From Xylogone sp. PMI_703 (Eukaryota; Ascomycota; Leotiomycetes): 64,000 nt of DNA. Shown here one piece after another: positions 1 to 11,057 of this stretch. Below the pieces are notes generated by a model. The model saw only the letters and a program-made list of their open reading frames with translations. It was not told where the DNA came from and did no database searches. The translations under genes were made by a program, and so were the position numbers. The stretch covers positions 1,116,001 through 1,180,000 of the forward strand of contig JAJTUQ010000003.1 in the NCBI GenBank assembly GCA_021399445.1. Reading direction: 5' to 3'. The first letter of the stretch is position 1. Every line of letters begins with the position of its first letter.

Positions 1-100
1 TGTGAATTCCCGCCTCGAGCAGCGCGGCGAGTGTAGGTCCGCCAATTGTGCCGCTGCCACCAGCAATGGCGATCTTGCGACCTTGCTTGCGAGTAGTCAT
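1..100 (-). CDS. NmrA-like / isoflavone-reductase-like NAD(P)-binding protein, 5' end only
   Basis: Only the first 33 codons lie in the window; the gene runs off the left edge. The start codon is the complement of 98-100. The visible N-terminus is basic, then has a beta strand and the dinucleotide-binding loop GGSGTIGG at about residues 14-21, followed by a small hydrophobic helix. This is the Rossmann entry of the NmrA/aromatic-alcohol-reductase (isoflavone reductase-like) family of extended SDR proteins. In these the loop is GxxGxxG and binds NADP(H). The substrate cannot be told from this piece. It could also be a redox-sensing NmrA regulator without enzymatic activity. Confidence 0.7.
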   Translation of the reverse strand, partial: MTTRKQGRKIAIAGGSGTIGGPTLAALLEAGIH

Positions 101-1537
101 AATGCGTGATCCGTCTTTTTGTAAATCTTTTTGCTAGCTATTGGCTAGACCCCACGGAAACCAGACAAGTACTGGGTGTTTGGGAGTTGTGCTTCAGTGC
201 TTCGACGGAAATATAGAATTTACCTTATATACATACTTTCAACTATCCCTTACGGATGGTGAATCATCACAAATTTATAAATCGGAGCTCCATCGGGCGT
301 GGTCACTATCTTAGTCGGATACGGCACAAGACGATACTCCTACAATTTCAAACATCGCCCGCCCACATGTGACATATGGTAGTTGAGGACTTAATCTCCG
401 CCATTGAGGGTTCAGATTAATAATTCTTCTTCAGTAATATTATAACGTGCAAAGTCCGGAGCGAAAGGTATCCGACGGCCGTCGGTCGGAGTCTTTCAGG
501 GCGACTAATATTATAAAAGATAATACTTAAAGCATATCATGAAGTTAAGTCATACTACACTTCTATATTGTATTTTTAGTTTTTCTATTTTATTTGTCTT
601 ATATTATTTATTTTCTTTCAAAATAATATACAGATTATAAGCTTTAAAATTATTAGGGAATAAATATGTTTAACTTCTAAGTTAGTGTCATGACCTAAGG
701 TTGACAGCCGAAATCTACCAGTAAAATTGTACTTCCATGAGCTGGCACAAACTTCATAACAGTAAAACAGAAGACGGCAGTAACGACACTACTAACAACG
801 GTCATGACTAGTAGTAATCTACAGGCAAGAAATGACCGGAAAGAAAGTGCTAGAAGAATATTACCAGTAGAATTCTATTACTAAGTTCTTGTTACTAGGT
901 TACGGCCAGCAAGATCCTCTCAGGCAGTTAGGTCACGTGATAGACCGTAAGACTTTGAAGGTCCAAGGGTCCATAGGAAACTTTTAAACACTTAATCAAC
1001 AATTTTATTGTATAATTTCATACTAATAGATTTAAGAGGTTTTAAGCCTTTAAGTAATGTAAGACTTTAGTTATAGTCTTTAGCGTAACAGGAGTTAAAA
1101 ATAAGTTATATACATTTTAACCTTATAATAACCTTCAAATCATACTTTAATTATACTATTTTAAAGCTTAAAACCTCTTAAATCCAGTACTATTAAAATT
1201 ATACAGAAATATTGTTGATTAAGTGTTCAAAAGTGGAAGATAGACATGATATTGGTGTATGGGGCAGGCCCATTGGCTAATGGGCCGATTGGCGTATGGG
1301 GCAGAACATATACAGATGGCCTTTGTTGTTGATCCCTTCTACCTCGAACGCTGCACGTTAGCGCCCTCATTTGATTCGAACCTTGACCAAAAAGCCGTTT
1401 GCTAAATAAATTCATATGCACACCCGCCCAGAGTTCCTGTGCCATAACCTCAGTTTCGTGTGGTACTGTTCGAAACGGTCAGCCTCATCATTCCCACTTG
1501 ACCGCCATCATCGTCTTCATTCTCTTCCTCTGCCGAA
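101..1537. other. Intergenic, AT-rich, no gene seen
   Basis: No coding frame resembling a protein family was found. Stretches around 520-700 and 990-1230 are strongly AT-rich. Around 1255-1310 a short motif of the form GTATGGGGCAG occurs more than once, and a related degenerate copy lies near 4985-5020; I could not assign these to a known element. Confidence 0.5.
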
Positions 1538-2404
1538 ATGGTATCCAAAAAATTCAAAGTAATCGGCGGTACAAAGAATTTCTGGACCTGGTCGAAGGAT
1601 GGCGGTTTCGATCTCACCCACCCCCTCAAGCCAACCTCTCCACCTGTGTACCCCCGGATCCCACTAGCAACGAGAAAGGGCCCCATTACGATCGATCCTC
1701 ATAAAACAGCTCTGGTGATAGTGGACATGCAAAACTACTTCTTATCCCCTCTTCTAGGCCGGCCTTTCAATAGTGTGGGCTTGAAGGCTGTCGACGAGCT
1801 TCTCAAACACGCCATTCCAGCTTGTCGGAAAGCCGAAATCCCGATTGTTTGGCTGGGTTGGGGCTTGACCGAGAAGGATATCGACGAGATGCCGCCAAGC
1901 ATAGCCCGAGGATACCAGTTCGGCCTTGATACAAATTTTGAGGACGGAATAGCCAGAGACCTAGGGGCGCTGGGTGAGGATATGGGTCAACTAAAGCTCG
2001 ACGACGGCACTGTGATCGAGGCCGGCCGAGTCATGATGTGTGATCAATGGAACACGGCATTTTATCCACCCTTGGTGGAGGTATCTCAACCTCAGGATAT
2101 CTGGATCAGCAAAAACCGCCTGTCTGGGTTCTGGGGAGGCACGGGGATAGAGGAGGTTTTGGTGAGTCGCGGGATTAGGACGTTGTTATTTGCTGGTGAA
2201 AATACGGATCAATGCGTGGCAGGGAGCATGCAAGATGCTTATACAAAGGGTTGGGACTGTCTCATGCTGAGTGATGGATGTGCAACGACGAGTCCAGAGT
2301 TTGCGACCAAGTGCATCGAGCTTAACTGCGAGAATGGATGGGGCTTCGTTTTGACTTGCAAGCAGGTGGCTGATGGTGTTGACAATATCCAGAAGGCAGC
2401 CTGA
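1538..2404 (+). CDS. Isochorismatase-like cysteine hydrolase
   Basis: Single-exon gene of 288 residues. It belongs to the isochorismatase/nicotinamidase-like cysteine hydrolase family, which cleaves amides, carbamates or the vinyl ether of isochorismate using a Cys-Asp-Lys triad. The triad is visible: Asp63 in IVDMQNYF, Lys192 in WISKNRLSGFWG and Cys226 in ENTDQCV. The family core starts near residue 55; about 50 residues before it form an N-terminal extension seen in fungal members. No signal peptide is present, so the protein is probably cytosolic. The start at 1538 opens a frame that stays intact to the TGA at 2402. The exact substrate cannot be read from the sequence. Isochorismatase, biuret/ureido hydrolase or another amidase are all possible. 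Confidence 0.9.
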   Translation: MVSKKFKVIGGTKNFWTWSKDGGFDLTHPLKPTSPPVYPRIPLATRKGPITIDPHKTALVIVDMQNYFLSPLLGRPFNSVGLKAVDELLKHAIPACRKAEIPIVWLGWGLTEKDIDEMPPSIARGYQFGLDTNFEDGIARDLGALGEDMGQLKLDDGTVIEAGRVMMCDQWNTAFYPPLVEVSQPQDIWISKNRLSGFWGGTGIEEVLVSRGIRTLLFAGENTDQCVAGSMQDAYTKGWDCLMLSDGCATTSPEFATKCIELNCENGWGFVLTCKQVADGVDNIQKAA

Positions 2405-3415
2405 TCCTAGACACTGTACTATACCCTTGAAACCCATTCACATCAAGCCTGATTTTAGTACTAAGCTTTCTAAGATGGAAATGCCTTTTTCTTTACAGGA
2501 GTAGTTCGTAATGTCTAGAGTAAAACCAAATGTTCCTTTTATGGTAATTTAAAATTGATTTCTATAGCCTATTTAGTTTCTTTCATGATTCCTGAATCAA
2601 ATTACCTTGATTGAGTAATCTACCTCTTGTTTATTTTTCTAGCCTTATTCGTTATATCTTACACTGAAAGGTTGGACAGATGGGTTCGCGAAGTTGAAGT
2701 AGTTCACCAATATCTTGTGTGGAAATACATTAACTGATAGTTACGAGTACGGCAGTAAGCTGTGGTACAACATAACCCCTTTTCAGGACATAGAACATCT
2801 ACTTAAGATACTCAATTTCGAAAAAAAGAATAGGATGACGATAATTAACTATTTTACGTAACATCTTTCTCTGTCTTCTGAGCATTTGCAGTAGTGATCT
2901 TTTTATATGCCTCGAAAGCCTTTTTACCCGATTCTGCGCCCAAACCACTAGATCTCCTCAGGACCATCTATCTATACTGGTTAAGATTACACTTGTACTC
3001 GCTGAAATATTCATAAATTGTACTACCACCCCTTGTGACACACGCTTCACTTACAAACGCAAAAATACTTTTATCATCACCCACTATGAGCATGATTCCA
3101 GTCATTAGGTGGAGGTCTAAGATGTTATAAACTGTTCGTAATCGGAACTAGGAGAATTTTACCATGTAATAAATCCTTTCACGCTACAGACGTGAGCGTT
3201 AAGATCAACTATCTGACTTATTGTCAATGTCCCTGCCAAGTATGAGTGAGTGACCGCAGTAGCACGACATCAGTCTCTTCGTTGCGGTATTTATGGATTT
3301 CAAGCTGTTATGCTAGTTAGAGCTATCACCTCGTTTTCCAAGATTATTTTATGAACCGAGTTTCCCATATATTTCAAGAGTGATTTCGCTGAGATCAATA
3401 CCGTATAAATATAAT
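2405..3415. other. Intergenic, nothing recognised
   Basis: About 1 kb between convergent genes. It is AT-rich with short frames only and shows no protein family, tRNA or clear repeat. Confidence 0.5.
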
Positions 3416-4440
3416 CTACAACCATTTTGCTTTATTCTTTGCAACAAACTCTTTCCAAGTGGTAGGTTTCTCTTCCACAAGCTTCAGGCTTTCAGTCAAA
3501 TCAGCTCCTGCATAATACCCCGGATCCTCGAGAAGCAGCATGTTCTCCAGAAGCTCTTGTGCCACATTAGGAGGTAGAAACGACTTGAATGTGTCCTCCG
3601 GAACCTGTACTGCAGTCGCAGGTTTGCCAGTAACCTCAGAAAATTCGGAAACAAGCCGCGAAGGGGTGTAATAGTCGGTGGCCGCATAAACGCGTTCGTT
3701 AAGGCACGAAGGATACCTTTTGATAGCAGCTTTAACAAATTTTCCTTTATAGCATTAGTATCCATATCAATTATATTATCATACTATTGACTTGCCAGTA
3801 TCATTAGCAGCGTCAATAAGAGGAAATTTAGCCTTTTCTGACGACACAGGCAACGTTAATTTATAACTTCCGTCTTCTTGCTTTTTAATCATTGCAAACA
3901 TTCCAGACATAAACACGCCAGGGAGCACAAAAGTAGCCGGTACTCCGCTATCACGAATGTACTGTTCAATCTCGGCCTTTCCATCAAAATGACTGATGTG
4001 TGAAAGGCGGCCTTTGCTTATTTCAGTAGTATTGAGAAGCGAGGAAAAGATCAAGTGCTTCACACCAGAATGTTTACTAGCATCTGTGACGATCTTTCCT
4101 TGAGATACTTCTGTATCGTTAGAGAATGGTTCCAGAAGTTAGTCATTAAAAACACTGTATGAGCATCTTTTACTGCAACTGTGACAGATTCTGAAGATGA
4201 CATGTTTGCCTATGTCTAAAATCAGGACTTTCTCGTTAACATATATAATAGGTTGAACTTACTGAGATAATTTCCACACCCTTTGACGGCTAATTCTTTC
4301 GCAGTCTCTTTGTTTGTATCTCGAGTTATGCCCCGGATCCTAAACTCCTTAGAAAGGGTGGGATCTTCAAGAATGGCCCGGATAACAGAGCCACCTTGGT
4401 TGCCAGTGGCACCAAAGACGGTAATGAGTTTGGTAGCCAT
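3416..4440 (-). pseudogene. Decayed NmrA-like family gene
   Basis: The first exon (4440 down to about 4265) is intact and carries the Rossmann loop GATGNQGG and the family motif IRGITRD. A stretch then reads as family sequence, but the frame is broken. Before the segment ADMSS (here ANMSS) there is an in-frame TAG near 4190. A one-base shift occurs in the FWE/NDTEVSQGK region near 4120-4130. The junction at DTGK near 3780 does not splice back in frame. The C-terminal part (about 3765-3416) again reads cleanly as NmrA, with ATDYYTPSRL and PGYYAGADL, and ends in TAG at 3416-3418. The Asp-to-Asn change and the stop fit G-to-A/C-to-T mutation. I infer an inactive gene; introns alone did not restore the frame in my reading. 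Confidence 0.75.
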
Positions 4441-5354
4441 TGCTGCGAATGAGAAAAGATGAGATATCAAAGTATAGTTCAGAGGTTTTCGGCTTATATA
4501 CTATAAATATTTGCTGATCTTATGATTCACGCCAACAGGTTGGTCCTCATTTATATTTCCCCCCAGCTTAGAGAGTCTCCAATACCAGGCACTTGATACT
4601 TAGAGTTTTGTCCATCAACCACACCGCAGCTTTGCAATCATTGGTGCTCGGTGTCCGCCGGACCCCGACTACGTAGACCGGAACACCTGATGAACAATTT
4701 TTTGAAGACGGAGGTAAATACTACCTTTTCATTAAATCATAATTAACTAAGTGTAGAAAAGTTTATCTAACGCCAGTAATTTCCGCATAACTGCTTTTGT
4801 TGTTTTATCGCATACCGCTCCCGGCTCTAAACAGAAGTCAGAAGTCCGAAGTCCGACGCTTTCGATCAACGACTAAAGAAACCAATGATTGGATCGACCG
4901 TTTGTACCCGAGATGTCTGTGAGCCTCATATTAAGGCGCATGGCCCTCCAATATTGTCTTTCTTGATTTTTTCTTCCTTAAGGGAGCCCCACTGGCGAAT
5001 GGGCCATGGGACAGAACAGTCATTGAACGAATCTCCAAGGTATATAGTGTTTTTGAGTTAAGTAAATGACATAAAGGACAAGAGTTAAAATCAGAACTAG
5101 ACTCATTGTATTTATAGTTAACATTGTATTATAAGTTAGAATAACATTACACACCGGAAGAGACATATCGGCGTGGACATGATTATGATGGCTCAGTGAA
5201 ATGAATTCTAAGCATAAGGAGATTAATGAGTGTAAAAGTGTTTAATCTATTACATTTAATAATGTTAGAATGAGTAGGTAAATATTTAACATCAGTTAAA
5301 GTAATGTCTTAACACATCTAAAATCTATATATTAATTGAAAACATTGTAATCAA
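4441..5354. other. Intergenic, nothing recognised
   Basis: AT-rich spacer between the NmrA pseudogene and the SDR fragment. No coding frame, RNA gene or clear repeat was found apart from a degenerate match near 4985-5020 to the motif at about 1260-1310. Confidence 0.45.
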
Positions 5355-5477
5355 CATGTCAAGCGTGAGGGAACAGTACAGGAGTGCGCAATTGCAGTGG
5401 AGTTTCTGGCACATCCTGATAGCAGTTTCATTCATGGTCAAATCATTGCTGTCGATGGCGGTATCCACCTACCTTAA
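5355..5477 (+). pseudogene. C-terminal fragment of a short-chain dehydrogenase/reductase
   Basis: About 40 codons ending in TAA at 5475-5477 read as the last part of a classical SDR: a helix VEFLAHPDSSF followed by IHGQIIAVDGGI, the family's conserved C-terminal GQxxxVDGG region. The upstream part of the enzyme (cofactor loop, YxxxK active site) is missing, so this is a gene relic. The reading frame itself is undamaged here, which suggests loss by deletion rather than long decay. Confidence 0.7.
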
Positions 5478-7418
5478 GCGGGTCGCGAACTGGCACTCAT
5501 ATGAGAGACAGTAGTTCTCTGCGCTAGCCACAGTCACAATACATTATATTCTGTTAACTGCTTAGTAATTAGCTTACAGTGCATATGAAAATGCATATCT
5601 TAGAGTCTAGTATAACGATTCTGTAACTCCTAATTCTCTGTTCTGCGAGTAGTAGATACAATTTTGTTGAAATCATTGATATTTATTCAACTGCCTCCTT
5701 TGCCAGGTAACTTTCCGAGATCTCCTTACCAAGTCTTCAATTACTGTAGGAAGGGCCCATTTTATTTTCTCTTTCTAGTTACGCCCAACAGAAGGAGAAA
5801 TCCAATACCAACCGCGCTAACCACTTTTTGCATGACACTAAGAGTTAGTATGTATATACCGAATGATTGATTTTGTAGTGTTGACAATATGCAGTATATA
5901 GGCTTATTATCCTAGCTTAAATTTGGTTGCCGTAAGTATATCCGGTAAATTTGAATATCCCTATCCATGGAAAGAAGATCACCTCCAAATTGAGGAGGAA
6001 AGAACTGGCCAGTACACTACTACTGAATATTTCAGAAACATTCGATAACATAACATACCAAAAATATTTCCAAACTATCAAAAGAGGCATTTACTAGTAC
6101 CCCTAGATTGGAAGTGAGGACATGAGAATCACACGCAATCCTGAGCTCACCCATAGCAGGAGGTTGATTTGCGATACATCATATAGAGCAGAGTGTATCG
6201 TACGCTTAGTTGTAGGTCTTTTTGCCAGGAATGGAACGGTACGCCCCCTCTATCATGGTCCAAAGGGCGATAAATCACCGGCGGTAGAAAGCTATGTACC
6301 CGAACAGTCAGTTAAGTGATCAAGTTAGTCAATTCGTATCAAATATCTGTGCATGCGTGTGCATGTGCTTACTACAAGGATATTATACGGTCCATACTAT
6401 CATACCATAGCACAGGGATACCTCCTGGTCACACCGCTGCTGAACGCGCCAGAAAGTTCGGGCTTGCTTCCGACAGTTTTACAAGGGCACGAATATAACG
6501 TTGCAAATGTATACAGACAGTTCGTCTTTAAAGCTCTAGCGCATTGATTTTGACACCATGTCAGCCTTCACGATAGAATTATTATGGCCACGATGACTTG
6601 AGGTTATTATCACCGGCCTGAGCCAAAGGCACACCTCGTAGTTAACCTCCATCGGCAGGAGCCGACGAGCCGGACCGGGTAGCTTGAGCCGAATTATTTC
6701 TTGAGAATGCTACCGAGCCATCCTTTGTTAGGTTCCATCAATCAATGTTTATGATGAGGAATCAAAGCAGCCAGACGAATCGCTCACCTGCCATCCAACA
6801 GGTTAGCAACTTGGAACAAACCCCTTAAATAATACATGCGGTTTTACGACCGGACCAATTAGTTCCATCGTCTCCCGGCATAGCATGCCCGTATTGGTGG
6901 AATGGAAAAGCTTAAGGCTAGCAAGGATATCTATCGCATAGTACCGGTAGTCCAAAGGCACGTAAGTACCGTATTGTGCCCACTTACCAGTAAGTCGACT
7001 TCTACAGGAAAGCTTGTCCAGCGTACTTTACTCCGCAAGAAGCAGGCGGGCGTCGCGGCAGTGGCGGGTGGGGTGCGCCAACGGTGAATTGCGATGCTTA
7101 TTCTAGTAAGCATGTCTTCCTATATCTACGTCTACTAGCCGGATCTGTGCAATTTAATAGTCATCGCAGGCATAACATGGCCCTTGCAATACGAGCTGCC
7201 ATGCACGTGGCTTGCCCGCTAATTCCTTCATTTTCCCAAAGGGGTTGACTTCTCTTAGAGCTTAGCGGTGTGTTGCCCGTTGTAAGTTTTATATTAATTA
7301 ACTTGCTAGCGCCAACGGCGATATATGAAGTGATATAAAGAGGAGAGAGAGGGGGCTCCGGTTGTTACATGCCAGCAGCTCACTTCACCTCTCTAACCCT
7401 CCAAACTCAAGGACAACG
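5478..7418. other. Intergenic, no gene seen
   Basis: Nearly 2 kb without a recognisable coding frame. Several short frames exist (for example 6902-7087), but they show no family resemblance. The end holds the promoter of the sedolisin gene, with a TATA-like box at 7334-7339. Confidence 0.5.
7334..7339 (+). promoter_or_regulatory. TATA-like box of the sedolisin gene
   Basis: TATAAA lies 80 bases before the chosen start ATG at 7419. The ATG at 7362 would leave almost no leader after the expected transcription start, so this box supports the downstream start. Confidence 0.5.
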
Positions 7419-9392
7419 ATGTTGATCGCGTTATTCGTTGGCCTACTTGCCCTGGGCACAGTTCATGCCCTGCCTGACGTGAGCAACAATGGACACTTGA
7501 TCCACGAAAGCGCTCATGCCCGACAACCGAGATGGGAGAAGAGGACGGAACTCCCAGACAGAGACAGCAAATTCCCCATGCGGATCGCGCTCATGCAGCG
7601 AAACCTCCACCAGGCCGAAGCTTTACTGATGCAGGTTTCACACCCAGGTTCATCCACCTTCGGCCAGTATTGGACCCCGGAAAGAGTTGCCGATGCATTT
7701 GCACCATCCGACGAGAGCCTCATGGCCGTAGCTGGCTGGCTGGTGGATTCTGGGATCTCGAAAGAGTCGATATCCGTCACGCCGAATAGAGGCTCGATTG
7801 TCTTCAACATAACCATTGGCGAGGCTGAAGACCTGCTCCATACCAAATATTACCAATACTCGGATTCAATCACAGGAAAAGCGGGTATGGCTTGCGACCA
7901 TTACAGTGTCCCCAGGGAGATTCGGCCTCATATTGACTTCATCACCCCAACGGTTACTCTTCATTCACCAAGGCAGCGACGTCGCCGGCGCACAGGACCA
8001 AGCATTGCTCAGCCACTGCATCCCAAGCCCGGCCTCCAATCCCTAGAGGTCTCGAAACTCCCAGCGACTGATGACCTCTCAAACTGTGATACAGCCATCA
8101 CACCAGACTGCCTACGCGCGCTGTACAACATCCCGCGCGGAACGAGCGCTCATCCCAATAACTCCCTTGGAATCTACGCGCAAAGTCCAGACGAGTACCT
8201 GCAAGCCGACCTAGATGTCTTTTTCCGGAACTTCACTCCCGAGCTCGTTGGCCGTCCACCGAACTTCGTGTCCATTGATGGCGGAGCGAAGTTCAATTCT
8301 AGCTACCAGTTCCAACTCACGACGGAGACGGCCGAGGGGGATCTTGATCTCATGTACTCCATGGCGCTCAGCTTCCCTCTTAACGTTAGTTTCTACCAAG
8401 TCGGCGATATAAATTCCGGAGGGAACTTGGATCTTTTCCTGGATGCCCTGGATGGCTCTTTCTGCACCTACGAAGGGGGGGACCCGTCCAATACCCCTTC
8501 TTATCCGGATCCTCTTCCCCACGGGTTCAATCAGACCCGCAGCTGCGGTGGTGCGCCTATACCGAAGATTATATCCGTATCATACGAGGGAGACGAGATT
8601 GGTGCCTCGGATCTGGAAAAAGATCGAATGTGTCATGAGTTTATGAAACTCGGCCTCATGGGGGTATCCGTTTTCTTTGCCTCGGGCGATGCTGGTGTTG
8701 CGGGTAACAGTGGCTGTCTGGACCCAGCAACGGACGGTACGACGTTCAATCCGGAATTCCCTGCCACATGTCCCTACATCACCGCGGTTGGAGGCACGCA
8801 GGTCAATACCGGGTCGTCCGTTTCCGATCCTGAGAGCGTCATGGAGGCGGTGACTATCTCTGGAGGAGGCTTCAGTAACTTCTTCGCTATGCCGGATTAT
8901 CAGAAAGAGGCGGTGCTGGCCTGGTTTGAGGCAAACCCATCGGTCTATAATTCCACTACGTTCAACAACACTAGACAAGCTCGTGGATATCCTGATGTTG
9001 CTTTCAATGGGGTGAATTATCTCGTTGGTGTCGCTCAGAATCCGCCATATATACCCAATGACAAATTCGGCACAGTTTCTGGCACTTCAGCTTCGGTAAG
9101 ATCACTCAAATCTTTTTGATAGCGTTAACTAACAATGGATGATTAGTGCCCTGCGTTTGCTGCTACAATTGCGCTGATCAACGAGGCCAGATTGAATGCT
9201 GGAAAGACCACTGTCGGATTCATTAATCCCGTTATTTACGCCCACCCTGATGTCTTCAATGATATCACGAGCGGGAGCAATCCGGGATGTGGGACGATTG
9301 GGTTCAATGCTACGAAGGGATGGGATCCGGTCACGGGTCTGGGAACACCTAAGTTTCCGGAATTGTTCGAGCTGTATCTTTCTTTGCCTTGA
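7419..9392 (+). CDS. Secreted sedolisin (tripeptidyl-peptidase family S53)
   Basis: Two exons, 7419-9095 and 9147-9392, give 640 residues. The 51-base intron has GTAAG, a CTAAC branch site and TTAG. The N-terminus is a signal peptide (MLIALFVGLLALGTVHA). The start at 7419 is preferred to 7362 because it begins exactly at that signal and fits the TATA box. A prodomain follows (about residues 40-190) with a basic region that includes RQRRRRR, a likely maturation site. The catalytic domain shows the S53 set: Glu306 and Asp310 in EGDLD, the oxyanion Asp424 in FASGDAG and Ser557 in SGTSAS. The C-terminal calcium site appears as DVFNDITSGSNPGCG. Sedolisins are acid proteases that release tripeptides from protein N-termini. 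Several N-glycosylation sequons fit secretion. All key residues are present. Confidence 0.93.
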
Positions 9393-9647
9393 ACATAACG
9401 TCCATCATAATATGCGCTCAAATATATATGTATAGATAGTATGTGACTACAATGCAAATATAGGGGTAACGTGACGGATTATCTAATATGCTAGCATTAA
9501 ATGTAAGAAAAACAAAATAAATACATCATATTCGTTCCTCGATCCCTTTAATGCTCGCTGTAATAATATGTATATTATGGCTCATAGCAACAAACCCATG
9601 TCGTATCTAGCATGAGAACATCACATATCACTCTTCTATTGTTTGCC

Positions 9648-11057
9648 TTAGCCAGCTTGGTATACTGCAAGGGCTGCTACATGCGGGTTAATCATGGTCA
9701 AGTTGAAAGGCGTGACATAGAGGTCCGTATCTGTCAAGGCAAGGAACATGGTACCATTTATTGCTGGATCACCCTCCCACGTGGATGCATTAGGTTGAAT
9801 GGTGTATGCAGTTCTCTCTGTGAGGCTTACGTTCATGAGCGGCGAGTATGTAACGTTCAGCTGGGAAACCCACGCCGCAAATTTGGGTTGCGCGACGTTT
9901 GTTGATGTGATGTAGCTATTGTTCGGACCCACGGGCTGTCCAGGATTGTCCCAACGTAGGAATACCTGACGGCCTGGATAGGAGAGAGGGATGCTGCGGT
10001 TCTGACTGATTGCTGCTATACAATCCTGCGACTTATCGGTCGCATTGACGCAGAGCTCGGCCTTAGATACGTTAGCAATGGAGAGAGTATTGGCCCAACC
10101 ACCTGTGGTTTCGTTCCAGACGTTGGAGCCGTTGATACGAGCAGGGTTGGGTTGGTTCAGAATGTACAGAGCGGGGAAGTTCTGCCAGACAAGGCGCGTT
10201 TGATTGTAGGGACAGCTAGAGATGTATGGGGCCAGCAGTGTCCAAGCCCAACTCTGAGGGATGCCGACGGTATGCCACTCGGGCATGGGGAACTGGCCAC
10301 CGAACTGACGGAAGATCAGTTGCTGCCGAGCTTCGATCGTGATACTCTGAAGTAGTAGCTGCGCGGCGGGGCCCGAATTGAGGTGAGGAAGGAAACCGTA
10401 GACGCCAGCCTCGCCCCATCGCGTGAGCTTTTGATTGAAATCTATGAACTCGGGGATATTTGAAACTGGGTAGTTGTAGGTGCACTGCTTGGGTGCTTGG
10501 GGACCGAGCATGTTGGTCAACACAGTTGCGTGCCCAATTTCCTGGTCCGCCATGTGCTGGATCAGGAATCTATCCTCGGCATTCAAGCCATAGGCCTCGA
10601 ACTCTTCATCTGATAAGGTTGCTAGGCCCCAATGGAAGAGGTCTAGTTCGATCCATTCCTGGTACAGAGCTAGGGCTAGAGACTGATAGTCGAAGTCGCT
10701 CTGTACACGATACACTGGGGCAGACCCGTTGGTTCCAATGCCACCGCTTGGGGTGTAAGGTGCGGGTTGGGGCGCGTGTAGTTTCCCGTCGGCTGGATAC
10801 TTGAAAGCATCGGGTCCTGGAGGCAAAGCGGGGATGGAGGGCGCCAGGACGGTTGTCGACAGCGCGCCTATCGTTGTTGGCGGAGGGCCAGTGTATGGCC
10901 CATGGGAGGTGACATTGGTTTGGGGCACAACTGATGGTATGATTGTTGGTTCCGAGAAGACTGTAGTCTGGGCCTCGGACACGAAAGGCACAGCGTGGAT
11001 GGTTCCCGTGAGAAGCCCAACCAGGCCCGCAGTCCGAAGGATTCTCTCTTGTAGCAT
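9648..11057 (-). CDS. Rds1-like secreted/stress protein with ferritin-like domain
   Basis: Single exon, 469 residues from the start at 11057 (complement of 11055-11057). An in-frame ATG at 11096 would add 13 residues before the signal peptide; the downstream start puts the signal (LVGLLTGTIHA) at the N-terminus and leaves a normal leader after the TATA box. After a Pro/Thr-rich linker (about residues 35-110) comes a helical domain with EWIELDLFHWG and HMADQEIGHATVL. These are typical of the ferritin-like domain of fungal Rds1 proteins, named from the nutrient- and stress-regulated rds1 of fission yeast. Many N-glycosylation sequons in the C-terminal half fit an extracellular or wall protein. 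The biochemical role of the family is not established; a metal-binding role is only suggested by the fold. Confidence 0.85.
   Translation of the reverse strand: MLQERILRTAGLVGLLTGTIHAVPFVSEAQTTVFSEPTIIPSVVPQTNVTSHGPYTGPPPTTIGALSTTVLAPSIPALPPGPDAFKYPADGKLHAPQPAPYTPSGGIGTNGSAPVYRVQSDFDYQSLALALYQEWIELDLFHWGLATLSDEEFEAYGLNAEDRFLIQHMADQEIGHATVLTNMLGPQAPKQCTYNYPVSNIPEFIDFNQKLTRWGEAGVYGFLPHLNSGPAAQLLLQSITIEARQQLIFRQFGGQFPMPEWHTVGIPQSWAWTLLAPYISSCPYNQTRLVWQNFPALYILNQPNPARINGSNVWNETTGGWANTLSIANVSKAELCVNATDKSQDCIAAISQNRSIPLSYPGRQVFLRWDNPGQPVGPNNSYITSTNVAQPKFAAWVSQLNVTYSPLMNVSLTERTAYTIQPNASTWEGDPAINGTMFLALTDTDLYVTPFNLTMINPHVAALAVYQAG

Noticed and set aside
8211..8978. Several open frames on both strands within the sedolisin gene
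   Set aside because: Shadows of a GC-rich coding exon with no family resemblance.
9612..9905. Plus-strand 97-codon frame with a signal-like start and many cysteines
   Set aside because: It lies almost wholly antisense to the C-terminal coding part of the Rds1-like gene, whose frame is long and family-matched; probably a chance frame.
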